Assembly: GCA_022701365.1 (NCBI GenBank) | Contig: JAKUHH010000164.1 | Location: forward strand, 176,761-240,760 | DNA length: 64,000 nucleotides | Source of the DNA: Mycocentrospora acerina | Lineage: Eukaryota; Ascomycota; Dothideomycetes; Pleosporales | Direction: 5' to 3' | In this document: positions 38,531 to 50,025 of the stretch, one piece after another | How the letters are laid out: the number at the start of each line of letters is the position of its first letter | How positions within the stretch are numbered: the stretch's first letter is position 1 | The notes under the pieces: generated by a model | Told to the model about the DNA's origin: nothing | Databases searched by the model: none | Seen by the model: only the letters and a program-made list of their open reading frames with translations | Translations under genes and position numbers: made by a program

Positions 38531-38928
38531 ATTGACACGAGTGGGGGAACGGAAGCTTCATATCATAAACTTGTGTATGCCTTGAAGGATGTGGATGCCT
38601 TGAAGGGTGTGGATGTATAGCTTAAGTTGTTTCGCCATAGGTTCTGTGATGGCGGACGGTCGTCAAAAAGGTCATCACTAGTATAGGCAACTTAGAGTTC
38701 TGTCTTAAAGTGTCTTATTGATTGTAGAAGATTGTTTCCCTACATTACAAACTTGAAAGTACATTCACCTTGAAAGTCGCATGTGGTCGATCCCTCAGTA
38801 AACCACCATTAGTCAGCATCCACGATTCTTCTCACAGGTGAAGCTGAGACATCAGCCATTCATCAGGAACTTCGCATCGTGGGTCTCTACAGGTAAGTTG
38901 GTGTCCTATTGTACCTTTGCTAAGAACA

Positions 38929-39588
38929 ATGACCAAGATAAAAGATCTATTTGGCATGATTCGATACCTACCTGTGACGCGCTGCATCCTAGAAGTGGAA
39001 CGGAAGTTTCGCTCGCTTGCAGTGCCAGAACTGACCACGAACAATGGGAACCCTCCCTTCAGTAGCATTAGGTCACTCGGCCACAAGACCTTTCATGATA
39101 TTTATTACGATCGATCGAGCCTTCTCTCTTCCGCTGGCGTCTGGGTGAGACAACGAGACGGAGGATGGGAAGCAAAGGTCAGAAGAGGCGGCAACTTCAC
39201 GAATTCCAGATTTGAAGAGCTCTCCGACCCGTACGACATCTCAAGGTGTGTGAAAGAAGTCACAGGCATCGAATGCACGGAACAAAATCTGTTTGGACTC
39301 GAGCGTATAGCGACTCTTTCGACTACACGGAAAGCCTGGATAGCAGATGAGGATTTTAGAATCGTCCTGGACACCACAGATTTTGGTCACACTGTTGGTG
39401 AAGTCGAGTTGCAGCAAGAACTATCTCTGAAATCGACGAGGGATCTATCCATCGAGGAGCAAAAGCAGAGGAGAATGCAAGAGATGGACGATAGAATCGC
39501 TGAGTTTATGGAGCGGTACTCGTGGGCATTTTCTCCAGGGGTTCCGCAAGGGAAACTGACGGCTCATTTTGAGCGTAGAAATAATTGA
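38929..39588 (+). CDS. CYTH triphosphatase (thiamine-triphosphatase-like)
   Basis: A 219-residue frame from ATG 38929. The CYTH hallmark ExExK appears as EVERK at residues 22-26; it is followed by YYDRSSLL, VWVRQRDGGWEAKV and, in the C-terminal half, GEVELQQE, all matching the triphosphate-tunnel metalloenzyme fold, closest to eukaryotic thiamine triphosphatase. These enzymes cleave or cyclise triphosphate compounds with a divalent metal. A possible small 5'-UTR intron (GTAAGT...CTAAG, about 38893-38924) lies just before the start. The gene is 398 bp downstream of the kinase, same strand. It may be an ordinary ThTPase, or act on nucleoside triphosphates linked to viperin; the sequence alone does not decide. 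Confidence 0.88.
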   Translation: MTKIKDLFGMIRYLPVTRCILEVERKFRSLAVPELTTNNGNPPFSSIRSLGHKTFHDIYYDRSSLLSSAGVWVRQRDGGWEAKVRRGGNFTNSRFEELSDPYDISRCVKEVTGIECTEQNLFGLERIATLSTTRKAWIADEDFRIVLDTTDFGHTVGEVELQQELSLKSTRDLSIEEQKQRRMQEMDDRIAEFMERYSWAFSPGVPQGKLTAHFERRNN

Positions 39589-42157
39589 AATGTACACTGA
39601 TTTGGAGTATAGCTCCGATGATATGTGGCGTTCACGAACTACTAGTTAGCCGTCATCATGTTGTGATCAAAGAAGATGTGCTGCTATGCAACAGAACTTC
39701 TTCGTTTTGAAGTTTGCAGGCTTTTAGTTACATCAAAATTTCAACCGGATAATATCTTCAACAACTAGCGTTGTTTGATTGATCTATGAATGATTCCCAG
39801 ACATCCGATGCTCTGTTAAGACTTGTCCAACAACCTAAAACACCAGCTCTTGCGTCTATGTGCTATGAAACACTGAAGCAGACTTAGGATGCTCAAATTT
39901 GGCTTCATGTCGTTACGGAACACCGGACTTGATATTACAAAGGTAGTTTAGTCAATGAAAAATGCGTCGTACTATCTCATCAATCCATCTCTGATCAAAG
40001 TTCATCAGGTCCTTCAATTTAACATGGTCAGTATCTATGCACTACGAAGCAGTACGTTTTGTTTATCGCACCAATGCTGGTGTACTGATCACCAAACTGG
40101 TGCGATAAAAAGATGAACTCCCCGTAGTGATAGATACTGATAAGCCTTACATTGGCAAGAGTGATTGGCATGATCTGATCATTGAAATCAACAATCCGAT
40201 GTAATTAATGAGAAGCTAACGAAAGGTCAGGGATTCAGAAACCGCTGGACAGGCAACGCGTCGTTCACTGACCAATGACTTCGAGTTTATTCTGTGATCC
40301 TAAAGTCTATTACGTCAATTCTTAAGCCACTTACCCTACCTATCAAAATCCATTGCACAAAGAGGGACTTCGGTTGGGACGATAAAGTGTGACAGAAAAC
40401 TTTTAAACCACCAATCATGAGATCTCCAATAAGAAAAGCCAAGTCAGTACATCGCTTCGGGGTTCATATGATCAAGTAATAGGATGTCTAGCCGTATACC
40501 CGTGCCACAACCGGCTTTCGATCTTTGCATGCTGCAAGGTCGCACTGGAGGCCAGGAGGTTGCAAATTCTACGAGATCAGCGTCAACAGCTGCATCAAGC
40601 CTTTCGGAGGACTCAGTATCCTCTCTTTCTCTACGCTCTCTATGGTGAACGACTCGGTGTCACGCAGTGCACTAGAAAACTTGGTTGTCACAATCTTTTC
40701 GACCAATTTTGCGGACTGGCGTAGCATATCTCCTTAGTTGTGATCGAGGAGCTCGAATAGGTGTTTGAAGATTTTGTCAGGCAGCCACAGACGCCTGAGA
40801 TTTTGTTAGTTCTATTTGGTACGGGCGTCATTCTCTCACATGTCATCTATCATAGCAATTGCTACCAGATCAGGAGCCGATAGTGGGAAAGGTCTCAGAA
40901 TACCGTATCCAAACGTATGTGTCAGTTAAAGAATTTGTTTTCTTGGCTTGCAATATAATCGGTGTATTTTTGAGAGAGACTTTCTGGACGGATGTAGATC
41001 TGCCGCTCAACCAATAGGCTGACAAGAACCATGACTGATCAGCTCATACACTCGAGTCCCGGAATCAGGGAAGGCCTACTATAGCCTATTCATAACTTAA
41101 AACACGACTTCGAACTGCTTTCAGAAATCAAACCACACAGCCCCTATCATGGCGCGAATCACTAGGCTCAAGGTTTTAGGCGAAAAGCTTGCCTGACGGA
41201 GGCGGCAAGTTACATGTTCATGTTAACCCGTATTTTGGCGATAGCCTCATGTCTTGTTATAGCTAAGGCTTTACACGGGAACTCTTTGATTATCTTTGCA
41301 TCTGACTAAAACAAGATTAGTCTCTTATTGCTCTGATGCGTACATACTGTTGCCCCGGCCCGAAGCTTCTTGTGATACACAAAGCTCTGCCAGCGGCTTC
41401 CCAACCGAGCGAGCACTCAGTTCCCATCATAATTACTCTCTTCTCCTCCTAGAGACTTAAGCAATCGAACAAGGTTCCCTTTTTCAGTAGAACTTTATTC
41501 AAGAGCCGCTTCTGCCTTCTGAAAACGCCCCGGTAAAATCATAAGCTTAGCGATGCTGGTTGGTTGGCGAAAATTCAAATCAATGTTCAACAATGTTGAA
41601 GTAAGAGTCAACATATGGCTTGGCTATAGTCTTATAACCCGAGATTTCATAAAAGTCATACTATTCTCTTTAAGAGCAATAACCTGCGCAGCTGTCGTAG
41701 TCGACCACTTCAATCTAGTTTCCGGCTCTGCGTCTAGTAAATTGGATATTTAGCCTTTCTAGACTGCATGGATTGCGCGACCTGTAAAGTTCTACCTATA
41801 TTTGCAATATGATGGGAAGCAAACACTCTGCCAAGAATAATCATGATGCATCACTGGTTTACCGTGTCCCAGTGTGTAATTGCTTATACAGAAAAAATTT
41901 AATGGTAAACACTAGTTAGCTCAATAAGTCGTCAATGTTATAGAGAAGGGGAAAGTGCAGCATATGAAAATCTTTGTGTAGCGAAAATGCCTCGGGNGCA
42001 TCACTGGTTTACCGTGTCCCAGTGTGTAATTGCTTATACAGAAAAAATTTAATGGTAAACACTAGTTAGCTCAATAAGTCGTCAATGTTATAGAGAAGGG
42101 GAAAGTGCAGCATATGAAAATCTTTGTGTAGCGAAAATGCCTCGGGTTGTCAAAGCT
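39589..42157. other. AT-rich interval without genes, contains an assembly join
   Basis: No supported gene in 2.5 kb. The single N of the window is at 41997 and is flanked by identical 149-bp sequence on both sides (separate entry). Confidence 0.6.
41848..42146. repeat. Exact 149-bp direct duplication across an N
   Basis: 41848-41996 is identical, base for base as far as I can compare, to 41998-42146, separated by the N at 41997. Nearby true repeats are heavily diverged, so an exact copy abutting a gap character is best explained by two overlapping contig ends that were joined without merging. Confidence 0.9.
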
Positions 42158-45100
42158 TTAAGTGGCTTCCGTCAACTCAACAACAGCACACTTATCAACT
42201 AACCGCCGCCACACCATCTTGCTCTCTTCAATACCCTCTGTGTTTAGTGAAGCTCCCGCCAATGTGTGTTTATTGCCAATCACAATAACCCCCACTTTTG
42301 CCCTAGTCATCACAACATTCAACCTTCGCATGTCGGTTAGGAACCCCATGTCATGATGCGCATTACACCGCACAGTGACAAAAACTACAACATCCGCTTC
42401 GCGGCCTTGGAAGCCATCGATGGAAGAAACTTCTACGTTTAAGATAGCGGAGGCGAGTGCGTCTTTTTGGCGGGTATAGGGTGTTAAAATAGCGATCGAG
42501 GAAGTGGATGCGGGATCCAATGTGGATGACCTTGATAAGGGAAAGGGAGGAATAGCGGTCGGCGGAGAGGTGCGGAGGAGATGAACAACCTTCTTGCACA
42601 GCTCAACTTGGCCCATATTGGCTTTTGATCGGCGACCCAAATCCTCAGTGCTGACGCACTCAATCCAGACTAATCTATTATTCATAGGCCACGGAAACAT
42701 TGACACTGGTAGCGGCCTCGTGTGGTCTGAAACAGCTGTATTTAGTTTGCCGTTGTAAAATTCTGTAGCGCTGAAGCCACAAATGCTTCGATGCATGCGA
42801 TACTGCGTATCGAGCATGACTTTTGCTACCCTCTCTCTTGGCGGCATGCTGTAGTGGCGCTCGAACAGGGATACGTCGTAACCAGTCAGCACAGCGTTTT
42901 GTTGTACAGTGGCGCGAAGCTGTACATGGTCTCCGACTAATATCGCACGTGAACAGCCTGTTACTAATGGTACGAGGGTCGCCGGCTCCGTCTGTTGCGA
43001 TGCTTCATCTACTATGACAACATCGAACTTTTCGTTGCGGAGCAAACCCAGCGCAGCGCCAATGCAGGTCGTGAAGATCAAACGGGCACCTTTGATTCGC
43101 TTTTGCGCTCTGCGACGGGCTGGGAGATTGGCTGTGAGATCCTTGCCGAGCATGGCGTCACAAGTGTACGAGCGGAGGTCTTGAGCGACCTTTGTGAGCT
43201 AGCATAACGTCAACAAATGATTATCGTATTAAATGCAACGTCGGCTGCGTGCTTATGCTCACTTGCGTGGAGACTCTGACCGGAACAGCGCCGCATTTTC
43301 CTGCCTCGGAGTCGTGAACAAATCTTCTGAGCAAATTGTCAACGGCATTATGTGTTGGCGCGGTGATAAGAAATCTGGACCTAGGAAGGGCCTTAAGCAG
43401 TTGCGTTAGTATGACAACGATAGTGTGTGTCTTTCCAGTCCCCGGAGGTCCCCAGATGAACGTCAGAGCACATTTCATTGAGGCCGCTAGTGCTTTGTTC
43501 TGGCTTTCGTTCAGCGAAGAAACTTTTACGACTGGCAGGTCCACACTTGGAAATCTGATTTGATCCGCATCGGGCAAACCTAAGAGCATCCCGTAGATCC
43601 GGCAGCATACTTCACGCTGGGAATAAAAAGAAGTAACTGCGTCAAGCGAAGTCTTGCTCGTGACGAAAGAACCGCACTGTGTGATTGTCCAAGCGCATCT
43701 CTCGACATACGAAGGAGGTTGATGGATGCAACGGAAATTTGCGGAGCCTGTTTCAGCGGTGAGAACTAGGGCGTCCATAGAAAAAGGTTTGGTAGAGGGC
43801 GCATTTTGAGGCGGATGGGAGACCGTGAGCTGGACATGATCTCCAATTTTGAGTGATCCGCCCAATAAGGAATCAACGCGAATAATGCTTTTGACTATCG
43901 TATAGCCATCTTGGGCGTCCTCAACAATGAGCCTCAGAGAGTCCGTCGTATTATTTCTACAGTTCGATGCTTCATCAATGTGGTCAAGTGCAATACCGAA
44001 GAGGGAAGATGCAAACTGCCGTACCGCGGTAGGGCGCCCGACCAATAGACGAAGGACTTCAGGCTCTAGAGTTCCTAAGAGCAGGTCCAATGCGGATTCT
44101 GACGACCTGACGCTCAGTGCAATGAGTTCGACCAGCTCGGCAAAGTTTTGTAACGACACAAGCTTCAGTTCTTGTAAGAGCAACTTGAGCGGGCGTTGAA
44201 CGAAACCGCCAAGTTCATTTTCCAAGAGGACCAATTGCCGAAGTAGGGTGGGTGCGAGATAAGTCAGGGTCTCTTCCAGTTCAGATTTGTGCATTCTCCA
44301 TATTTGTGATTGTAAGAATACAGGAACAAGATATATTGCTTCTGGCAGATACTCGAGGATCGTTGATGCGACGAGCTTCGAATCGAGAAGAGATGCCGAG
44401 CTCGCTTCCAACGTGAGAATCTCACTGAAGATGTCATGAAGGAACGCTTTTTCATCATGAATGTTTAGTAGGTCGAAAATGGTTCGTAAATCGCTGACTG
44501 AGTCGAGTAATCGTACCCTAGTAAGATCCCTGTTGCGGACTACAGCTACTACTGGTGCGGAGTATGCGCTCCAGTCTGTACCTCCCAATTTTGAAATCTC
44601 ATAACTGACCTTCGATTTTTCGAAAAGCGGGAGAACTTGCTCAGTGTCGATATAGTTCAGCCATTCGTCGAGGAAGTGCATCGATTGCACATCTCGGTTA
44701 CTAATAACGTAGATTTCCTGTGCACCGATCAACACAGTTCAAGTCAGGTAGTCGCATCTGTCATCGATAACATACCGCACTAAGAACACCGTTTTGTTGT
44801 ACTTTGCCAACATGACGCTGGATATCACGACTAATCTTGTCGAGCGCAACGCTAGCTTTGCAATCAAAGTTTGTCCCGTCTTCAACAGTCTTCTCCCGTC
44901 CTCGGCGCTTATCTCCCTTACTCTTCTCATTTCTGTAGAGAGAATCATCTCCATGAGGTCGTCTGAGGAAGATCCATGTGTTGCCCCGGCGGCGTTCGTA
45001 GAGTTGAAACACATGCTCATCACAGAACAACCTATAGTTGAATTTGGTTGGAAGAACTCTGTAGTTCGAGGATTGCGGTCCCTGTGAATGTGGCAAGGCA

Positions 45101-47531
45101 AAAACTCTGACGCTGCCATCTACCTGGACCTCAGTAGCTCGTGCAATTTTCTTTGGTACGTAAATTGCGAAAGTCAAACGTTCATCGACCGACAGAACAA
45201 TCAACTTCTTGTGAAAAGTCTCTAGTGAGCGGCAGACGGTGGGCAGAAATCTCCCCATGCGATCCGCAGTGGATCTGAAGACCGGCTTCCAGTGCAATCT
45301 TGGGTGGTCTATAGAGAAACGGCGAAGTTCTTCGGGTGAGATTATTTGAGATTGCAAAAGACCGTTTCGCGTAAGACTGGACAGAGTCGCAGAGGGAGGT
45401 ACATGATTTAGGACCCACGTTTTTTGCTCGTCTGATAAAGCGCTGAAGTCAAGGAGATGGCTATACTCCATCATGTTAACAGAACGTTGCTCGCACCATC
45501 GCAGAACAAGTTGCAGCAGCTCAAACTCCGACATGGCGGTCTTATCGCGACCAAGAAATAGATCCAATACATCTGCAGAATCAGAGGTCGCTAGATGTAT
45601 ATCAATCGCTTTTTGGATGAACTCGGTCGAAGCGGCGTGTAGGACGTCGAGAACGAAGGGTACAGCCACTGACGCTGGCTCCGGTGGATCTTCAAGATTT
45701 GAAAATTCTTTGAGGTTCTCGGGAATTTTGATGTGGTTACCATCGACGCATTGAGAGAAGAGTCGATTCAGCTGCTGGCACTCCGGGCTCATGGCGTTTC
45801 CTAATCGTGCCCATTTCATGTATAGATTCTTGACTTTCCCAAGAGATGCATTCGTGTATCGGGCGAAATATTCTGCACGAGCGTCTCCAGTCACTTCGCC
45901 AAACGTGACAAGCTCCTTACCGCCTGGATATTGAGCAGGTTCGGCCATCGTTCTGGGGATGATATCGGGGTCCCAAGTGACAAAAACTACAATAGAATTC
46001 AGTATAGACTGTGGTGGAGGCGACTAAGCGCTCACACTTGTCTCCGTCTAAATCACCGCCAGACATTAGGTCGGCACTCGGTCTTTTCCCCTTCGTCGAG
46101 AATACAATGCAGTCGATGAGGTGCTCATACTCGGGTACGTCTACCGCTTTAAACTTCTGCAAATCACCAGGGTGCAGACACGGATTTCTCGTTACCAGCA
46201 CGTCCGTATTGATGACTGTGCGTGGTGAACCGGTACCGTCGTGGGTTATCCGTACAAAGCACTCGCCTTCCTTGAGTTTGCCTAAACACCCATCCTTACT
46301 GAGAGGGTCGCACACGCCGAAAAGAAGGCGAGATTTTGGAATGAGGATCCGACACCGTTGCTCGTCGCGTTTGTTGAGCATTTTAGCGTATTCCTGCTTG
46401 GCAAGGCCCCTTAGTGCTGGCCGGACGGCTTCGACACCTTCAAGGAGCAGCTTCTCGGCAAGGTCAAGGCGGTCACAATACGAAAGAAATTGGAATGCTA
46501 CTCTTGGATCTCCGTGACTAGCTTGGCGGATAAATTCAAGGTGTTCTTGTTGCCTTCGCAGAAGAATATCTTGCGAGATACCCAATGTGTGCAAGAGGAC
46601 CACAACCTCGTCGTTGAGACTTCCAAGAGCGTAAGGCCACATAGTGTCAGCAACGAAGCAAGAAATCAGAAGAAGTACTCACCTTCGAATAGTCAACCAC
46701 TACAAAGCTGTAATCGGAAGCGTCCTTGAATTTCCTCATGGATTCCCGGAACTGAACTTGGATCTGTCCATGAAGGCTAGGGTCCAGAGTCAGAACGCCT
46801 TTATACCCTCGGTAGCGAATTTGATAGACCGATGGCAGGTATCGCTTATCACGAAAAACGATGTTCCGCCTCTGCGTCAACTGCCGCGCTAGCTGAGATG
46901 ATATTAAGCCGCATCCATCAGTGAAAACATAGCCGTCGCGCTTGATGTCCTCGATATCCTCATATCGTTCCGGAGAGAGTGTGAGAGCAATTTCTCCACT
47001 GGAGAAGAGCAGCCCAATTCTCTTTGCTTTCTTGCCTACCGATTTAAGCTTTGTAAGATCCCCCATGGCCTCAATCTTGGATGAAATCTCTGCTTTCGTG
47101 GCTGCATACATGAAACAGGACCTGGATTTGAGCTGACTGTTCGAATGCCCAAAGAAATGGTATTGAACACGGTTGATTTCGATGCCGTTGGTCAGAAATC
47201 GAGTGATATAGTCGCCATTCTCCCTACCAGTTGCCAAACGCTGCGAGCCGTCGGGAGAGAGTGCAGGCCATCGAAGGCGAAAGTTGGCGAATGATATCAG
47301 AAGAAACCTGTCCAAGGGTTCTGTTTGCATGACGCGGTTAACCGGCATCGTTTCATACCCCAAGATAATCTCTTGTTTCGCTTCATTAGAACTGAAGGTC
47401 ACGCATTTGATGAGCCCAGCCGCATTAGCCTGCTGAGGTTGCGGAAGGTCGGGAAATCGGTACGTCCATGAGCCCTGTTCCGGTGGAATCGACGTTTGGA
47501 GTGTAGTTTGAGGAAATCTAGCCCTTCCCAT
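42158..47531 (-). CDS. Cellular RNA-dependent RNA polymerase fused to an SF1 (Upf1/ZNFX1-type) helicase
   Basis: Exons 47531-46683, 46639-46036, 45986-44776, 44717-43263 and 43198-42158 join in phase into about 1719 residues. The RdRP part (about 1-900) contains the catalytic DLDGD (46054-46040) in SGGDLDGDKFF, split just after by an intron, as in QDE-1/RDR enzymes. The join at 44775/44718 carries the RdRP tail directly into a helicase: Walker A GPPGTGKT, motif II DEASQQTEP, GDHVQL and VVMTRAKV, the DNA2/NAM7-like superfamily 1 set. RdRPs make double-stranded RNA for Dicer; helicases of this type accompany them (Hrr1 with Rdp1 in fission yeast, SAD-3 in Neurospora, ZNFX-1 in worms). Intron 1 has a good donor (GTGAGT) but no AG before TGGCCTTAC, so its splicing, or the assembly there, is uncertain. 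Start ATG 47531 gives a shorter N-terminus than QDE-1. Confidence 0.87.
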
Positions 47532-47742
47532 TTTTAAATCGAGGGGTGAGGGTTGAGAAAGAACAAGGCGACAACTGCGGAGTGGGGGTAAAGAGGGTGC
47601 GTTGATGCACCTACGTGTTCAGTGAAACCCTGCATATGACGTAACATAGATGCGCCATATATGACTCGCCATTAATTAATAAGTCCCAAGTCTACCAAGT
47701 TCGCTGGCCCAACTCTCGACTTCCCTATCTCTTACTGGCGAA
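47532..47742. promoter_or_regulatory. Divergent promoter, RdRP-helicase and AAA_28 kinase
   Basis: Start codons of the RdRP-helicase (minus) and the P-loop kinase (plus) are 211 bp apart. A CRE/bZIP-like TGACGTAA lies at 47637-47644. Use of this element is unproven. Confidence 0.5.
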
Positions 47743-48426
47743 ATGGCAGAAGCATTTACTCAGTGCCGCAACGTCTATATAATCGGTGCTCAGTGCACAG
47801 GAAAGACAACGTTAGTCAAGAACCTCGAAGAAGACTTCAACAGCAGTAGCTGTGACCAACCTGGAAAGCAAAAATGCAAACCGATTATCATCCGGAAGGT
47901 TGCCCGAGCTGTAATGCACAAGAAGAAGTTCAGTCGAGACGATATCACCAGCTCGCCTTCCAGAGCTCTTCAGCTGCAAAAGCATATCCTTGAAGCCCAG
48001 CGGGAAGTCGAGAAGGCAGCACGTGAATCTGGCCATCCTCCCCCGTGGTACATAAGCGATCGCTCCGGCCTTGACCCCATCGCGTATGCACGCGTCTTCG
48101 TCGGCGAGAAAGCGGCAGACGATATGCTGGCACTAGAAGCATGGCAGGAGCTCGAGGAGCACATGAAAACCCGTATTATTGTACTCTGCGAGGCAGGGTG
48201 CAGCTGGCTGGAGGATGATGGGACGCGGCTAATGCCTGATGGCACAGAAGAATGGATGCGCATCGACAATGCGTTCCGGGAACTGCTAGCTGCACGCGGG
48301 ATCGACTACGTTGTATGTTCGAGAGATCTGGTCAGAATTACAGACCGTGTGCAGCTTGTCAAGAAACAATTGGCGCTTTCGGCAGCCTCTAGTGGAGTTG
48401 TTGAGGCGAAGTCTGAATGTATCTAA
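47743..48426 (+). CDS. AAA_28-type P-loop kinase/ATPase
   Basis: An intronless 227-residue frame starting at ATG 47743. Walker A GAQCTGKTT is at 15-23; WYISDRSGLDPIAYARVF follows near residue 100, with the acidic DRSGLDP typical of AAA_28 and NadR-like nucleoside/nucleotide kinase folds. The C-terminal half has LEAWQELEEH and IDNAFRELLAARGIDY. The family is widespread in filamentous fungi and uncharacterised; a small-molecule kinase role is plausible from the fold. It is divergent from the RdRP-helicase, and a decayed second pair in the same order at 52.6-53.8 kb suggests the two genes have moved or duplicated together. Confidence 0.82.
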   Translation: MAEAFTQCRNVYIIGAQCTGKTTLVKNLEEDFNSSSCDQPGKQKCKPIIIRKVARAVMHKKKFSRDDITSSPSRALQLQKHILEAQREVEKAARESGHPPPWYISDRSGLDPIAYARVFVGEKAADDMLALEAWQELEEHMKTRIIVLCEAGCSWLEDDGTRLMPDGTEEWMRIDNAFRELLAARGIDYVVCSRDLVRITDRVQLVKKQLALSAASSGVVEAKSECI

Positions 48427-48479
48427 GTCCTGGCTCAGGGTTCGGAGAGGTTCGTGTTCGTGAAGCTACGCTCGAGCCA

Positions 48480-49160
48480 TGCTCCACTCGCGCCGGGAAG
48501 CGGACCTTGTTGAGATCCGCTAGTGTTGCTCAGCAGCGACGGCGACGAAACACGTGAGTGGTTAATCTTAGTTGAAAGGGGTCATGGACATGGTATCCGA
48601 GCTCGGCCGGCTAATAAGCGAATCCCCGCTCGTTTGTCGGACCTGCAGTACAGCGAACCTCAAGCACGGACGCGGAGACTAGCGCATGATAGCTGCATAA
48701 ATGACACTGTTAGAGAAGCCGCTATCTCTGTCGTCTTTGCCATCATTAGCGATGAGTACTGTTATAGCGCCCCACTTCGACATGGCAAGCTGATTACTAT
48801 ATCCATACCAGTTTACCTCTTACAATGATGCAGCGGCTATCGCAATTGGTCATAGTAGCTTCAAGATTGATGAGCTGGTATGGCAGGAGAGGCACAGGTT
48901 GAACAAAATGTTGAATCTCTCTTGATAGAGTCTCAACGTTTCTACTATTTGTGCATGATGGCATGCAGTGTCATTCAGTCGTGCGCACTGCATGGATGCA
49001 TATCGTTGTTACCGAAGGACGCTGCCGATCTCTAGCACTTTTGTGCATCGGGGAACCACCCAATTGCAGCTGGCGCCGTAATCGAAGCAGCCTTGTGACC
49101 TTTTAGGATATTACGCTGAGGAATTGTCGTAATTAATCAATCAGTCCTAGCGTCCTGAAT
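48480..49160 (+). repeat. Dispersed repeat copy B
   Basis: Matches copy A at 34360-34965 and inverted relics at 19085-19450 and 56690-57320. The right end reads TTACGCTGAGGAATTG...AATTAATCAATCAG...CCTAGCGTCC, in which ACGCTGAGGA and TCCTAGCGT are near-inverted, suggesting the terminus of a DNA transposon. Confidence 0.75.
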
Positions 49161-49374
49161 CCCATCGTTAAAGATTGCTGTACTGTAGACCTAACAGCTG
49201 GATTCCCTTGTTAGCCAGCTAAGCTCAGATACCTTTTTTATACCCAATGAGAACCAGAATCAACCACGCATCATAGAAAAGCGTACTTACTCATGTCTCA
49301 AGTGGCACGTATCTCCTCCTGCTAACATGTCTCGTCTCTACCGCTGTTGAGAATCACCAACTAACCTCCACATG

Positions 49375-50025
49375 GTCTGCTACTACCAGTCTGGAAGGTC
49401 GTGGATCATAAGCTCTAAGGCGTCTCAGGGCGATTATCGTCGATTTTTCGGCGATCCAGCATTAGATGTGGTCGTCAGTATGCTGTATCACGGCTCACTT
49501 TATCATTGTTTCACAGTATTCCTCGCTCGTAATGAATCGATAAATCTTTGTGCGACTTACGTCTAACAAATTAGAAGAGCAAAAAAATTTAAATGGAGTG
49601 CGGACAAGAATATCAACGAAAATTCCCGTTATAGGGCTTCGATACTTCGATACCATTTCGCATGCTCAGTCAACCTCCACTGTAAGAGCAAGGGTTTATT
49701 CTTGCTCAAAAACTTTTTCACGATTTCTTTTATCACGTATCTGCCGCCTCCCCTCCCCCCCGAGATTTTATTTGTCTCATCGTGGCAGCTATTTAGAGAC
49801 TCTGTTCCAATGGTGGCCTTTCAACAGCTGAACACATTCAGCTAATCAATCTAGTTGACTCACTTCGTGCCGAAGGTTTGAGCAAGTTCACTGCCTTACC
49901 TTAGCAAACCGTATGCAAGGATTAGTTGATTGGTGAAAGCTCGTTACTTGAATTAATTTATGAGGTTCTTTTTTCACGAAATGACAACGTCTGTACGCGG
50001 TTTGCAACAGAGATCACTTCGCACG
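49375..50025 (+). pseudogene. Broken copy of the dynamin gene 5' end
   Basis: 49800-49910 matches the start of the dynamin gene at 33783 (coding for the MDGLRTAEQIQLLDLVDSL region) with many changes and stops; 49965-50020 matches the stretch coding for DNLCTRFATE. The region from 49540 upstream of the start also resembles the dynamin 5' flank. Similarity stops at about 50025, where transposase sequence begins. A sister relic lies at 57400-57960. Confidence 0.75.

Noticed and set aside
43221..45948. RdRP and helicase as two separate genes
   Set aside because: An in-phase GT-AG intron joins them, the helicase frame has no independent N-terminus before conserved RdRP-tail residues, and the relic at 52.6 kb carries the same junction.
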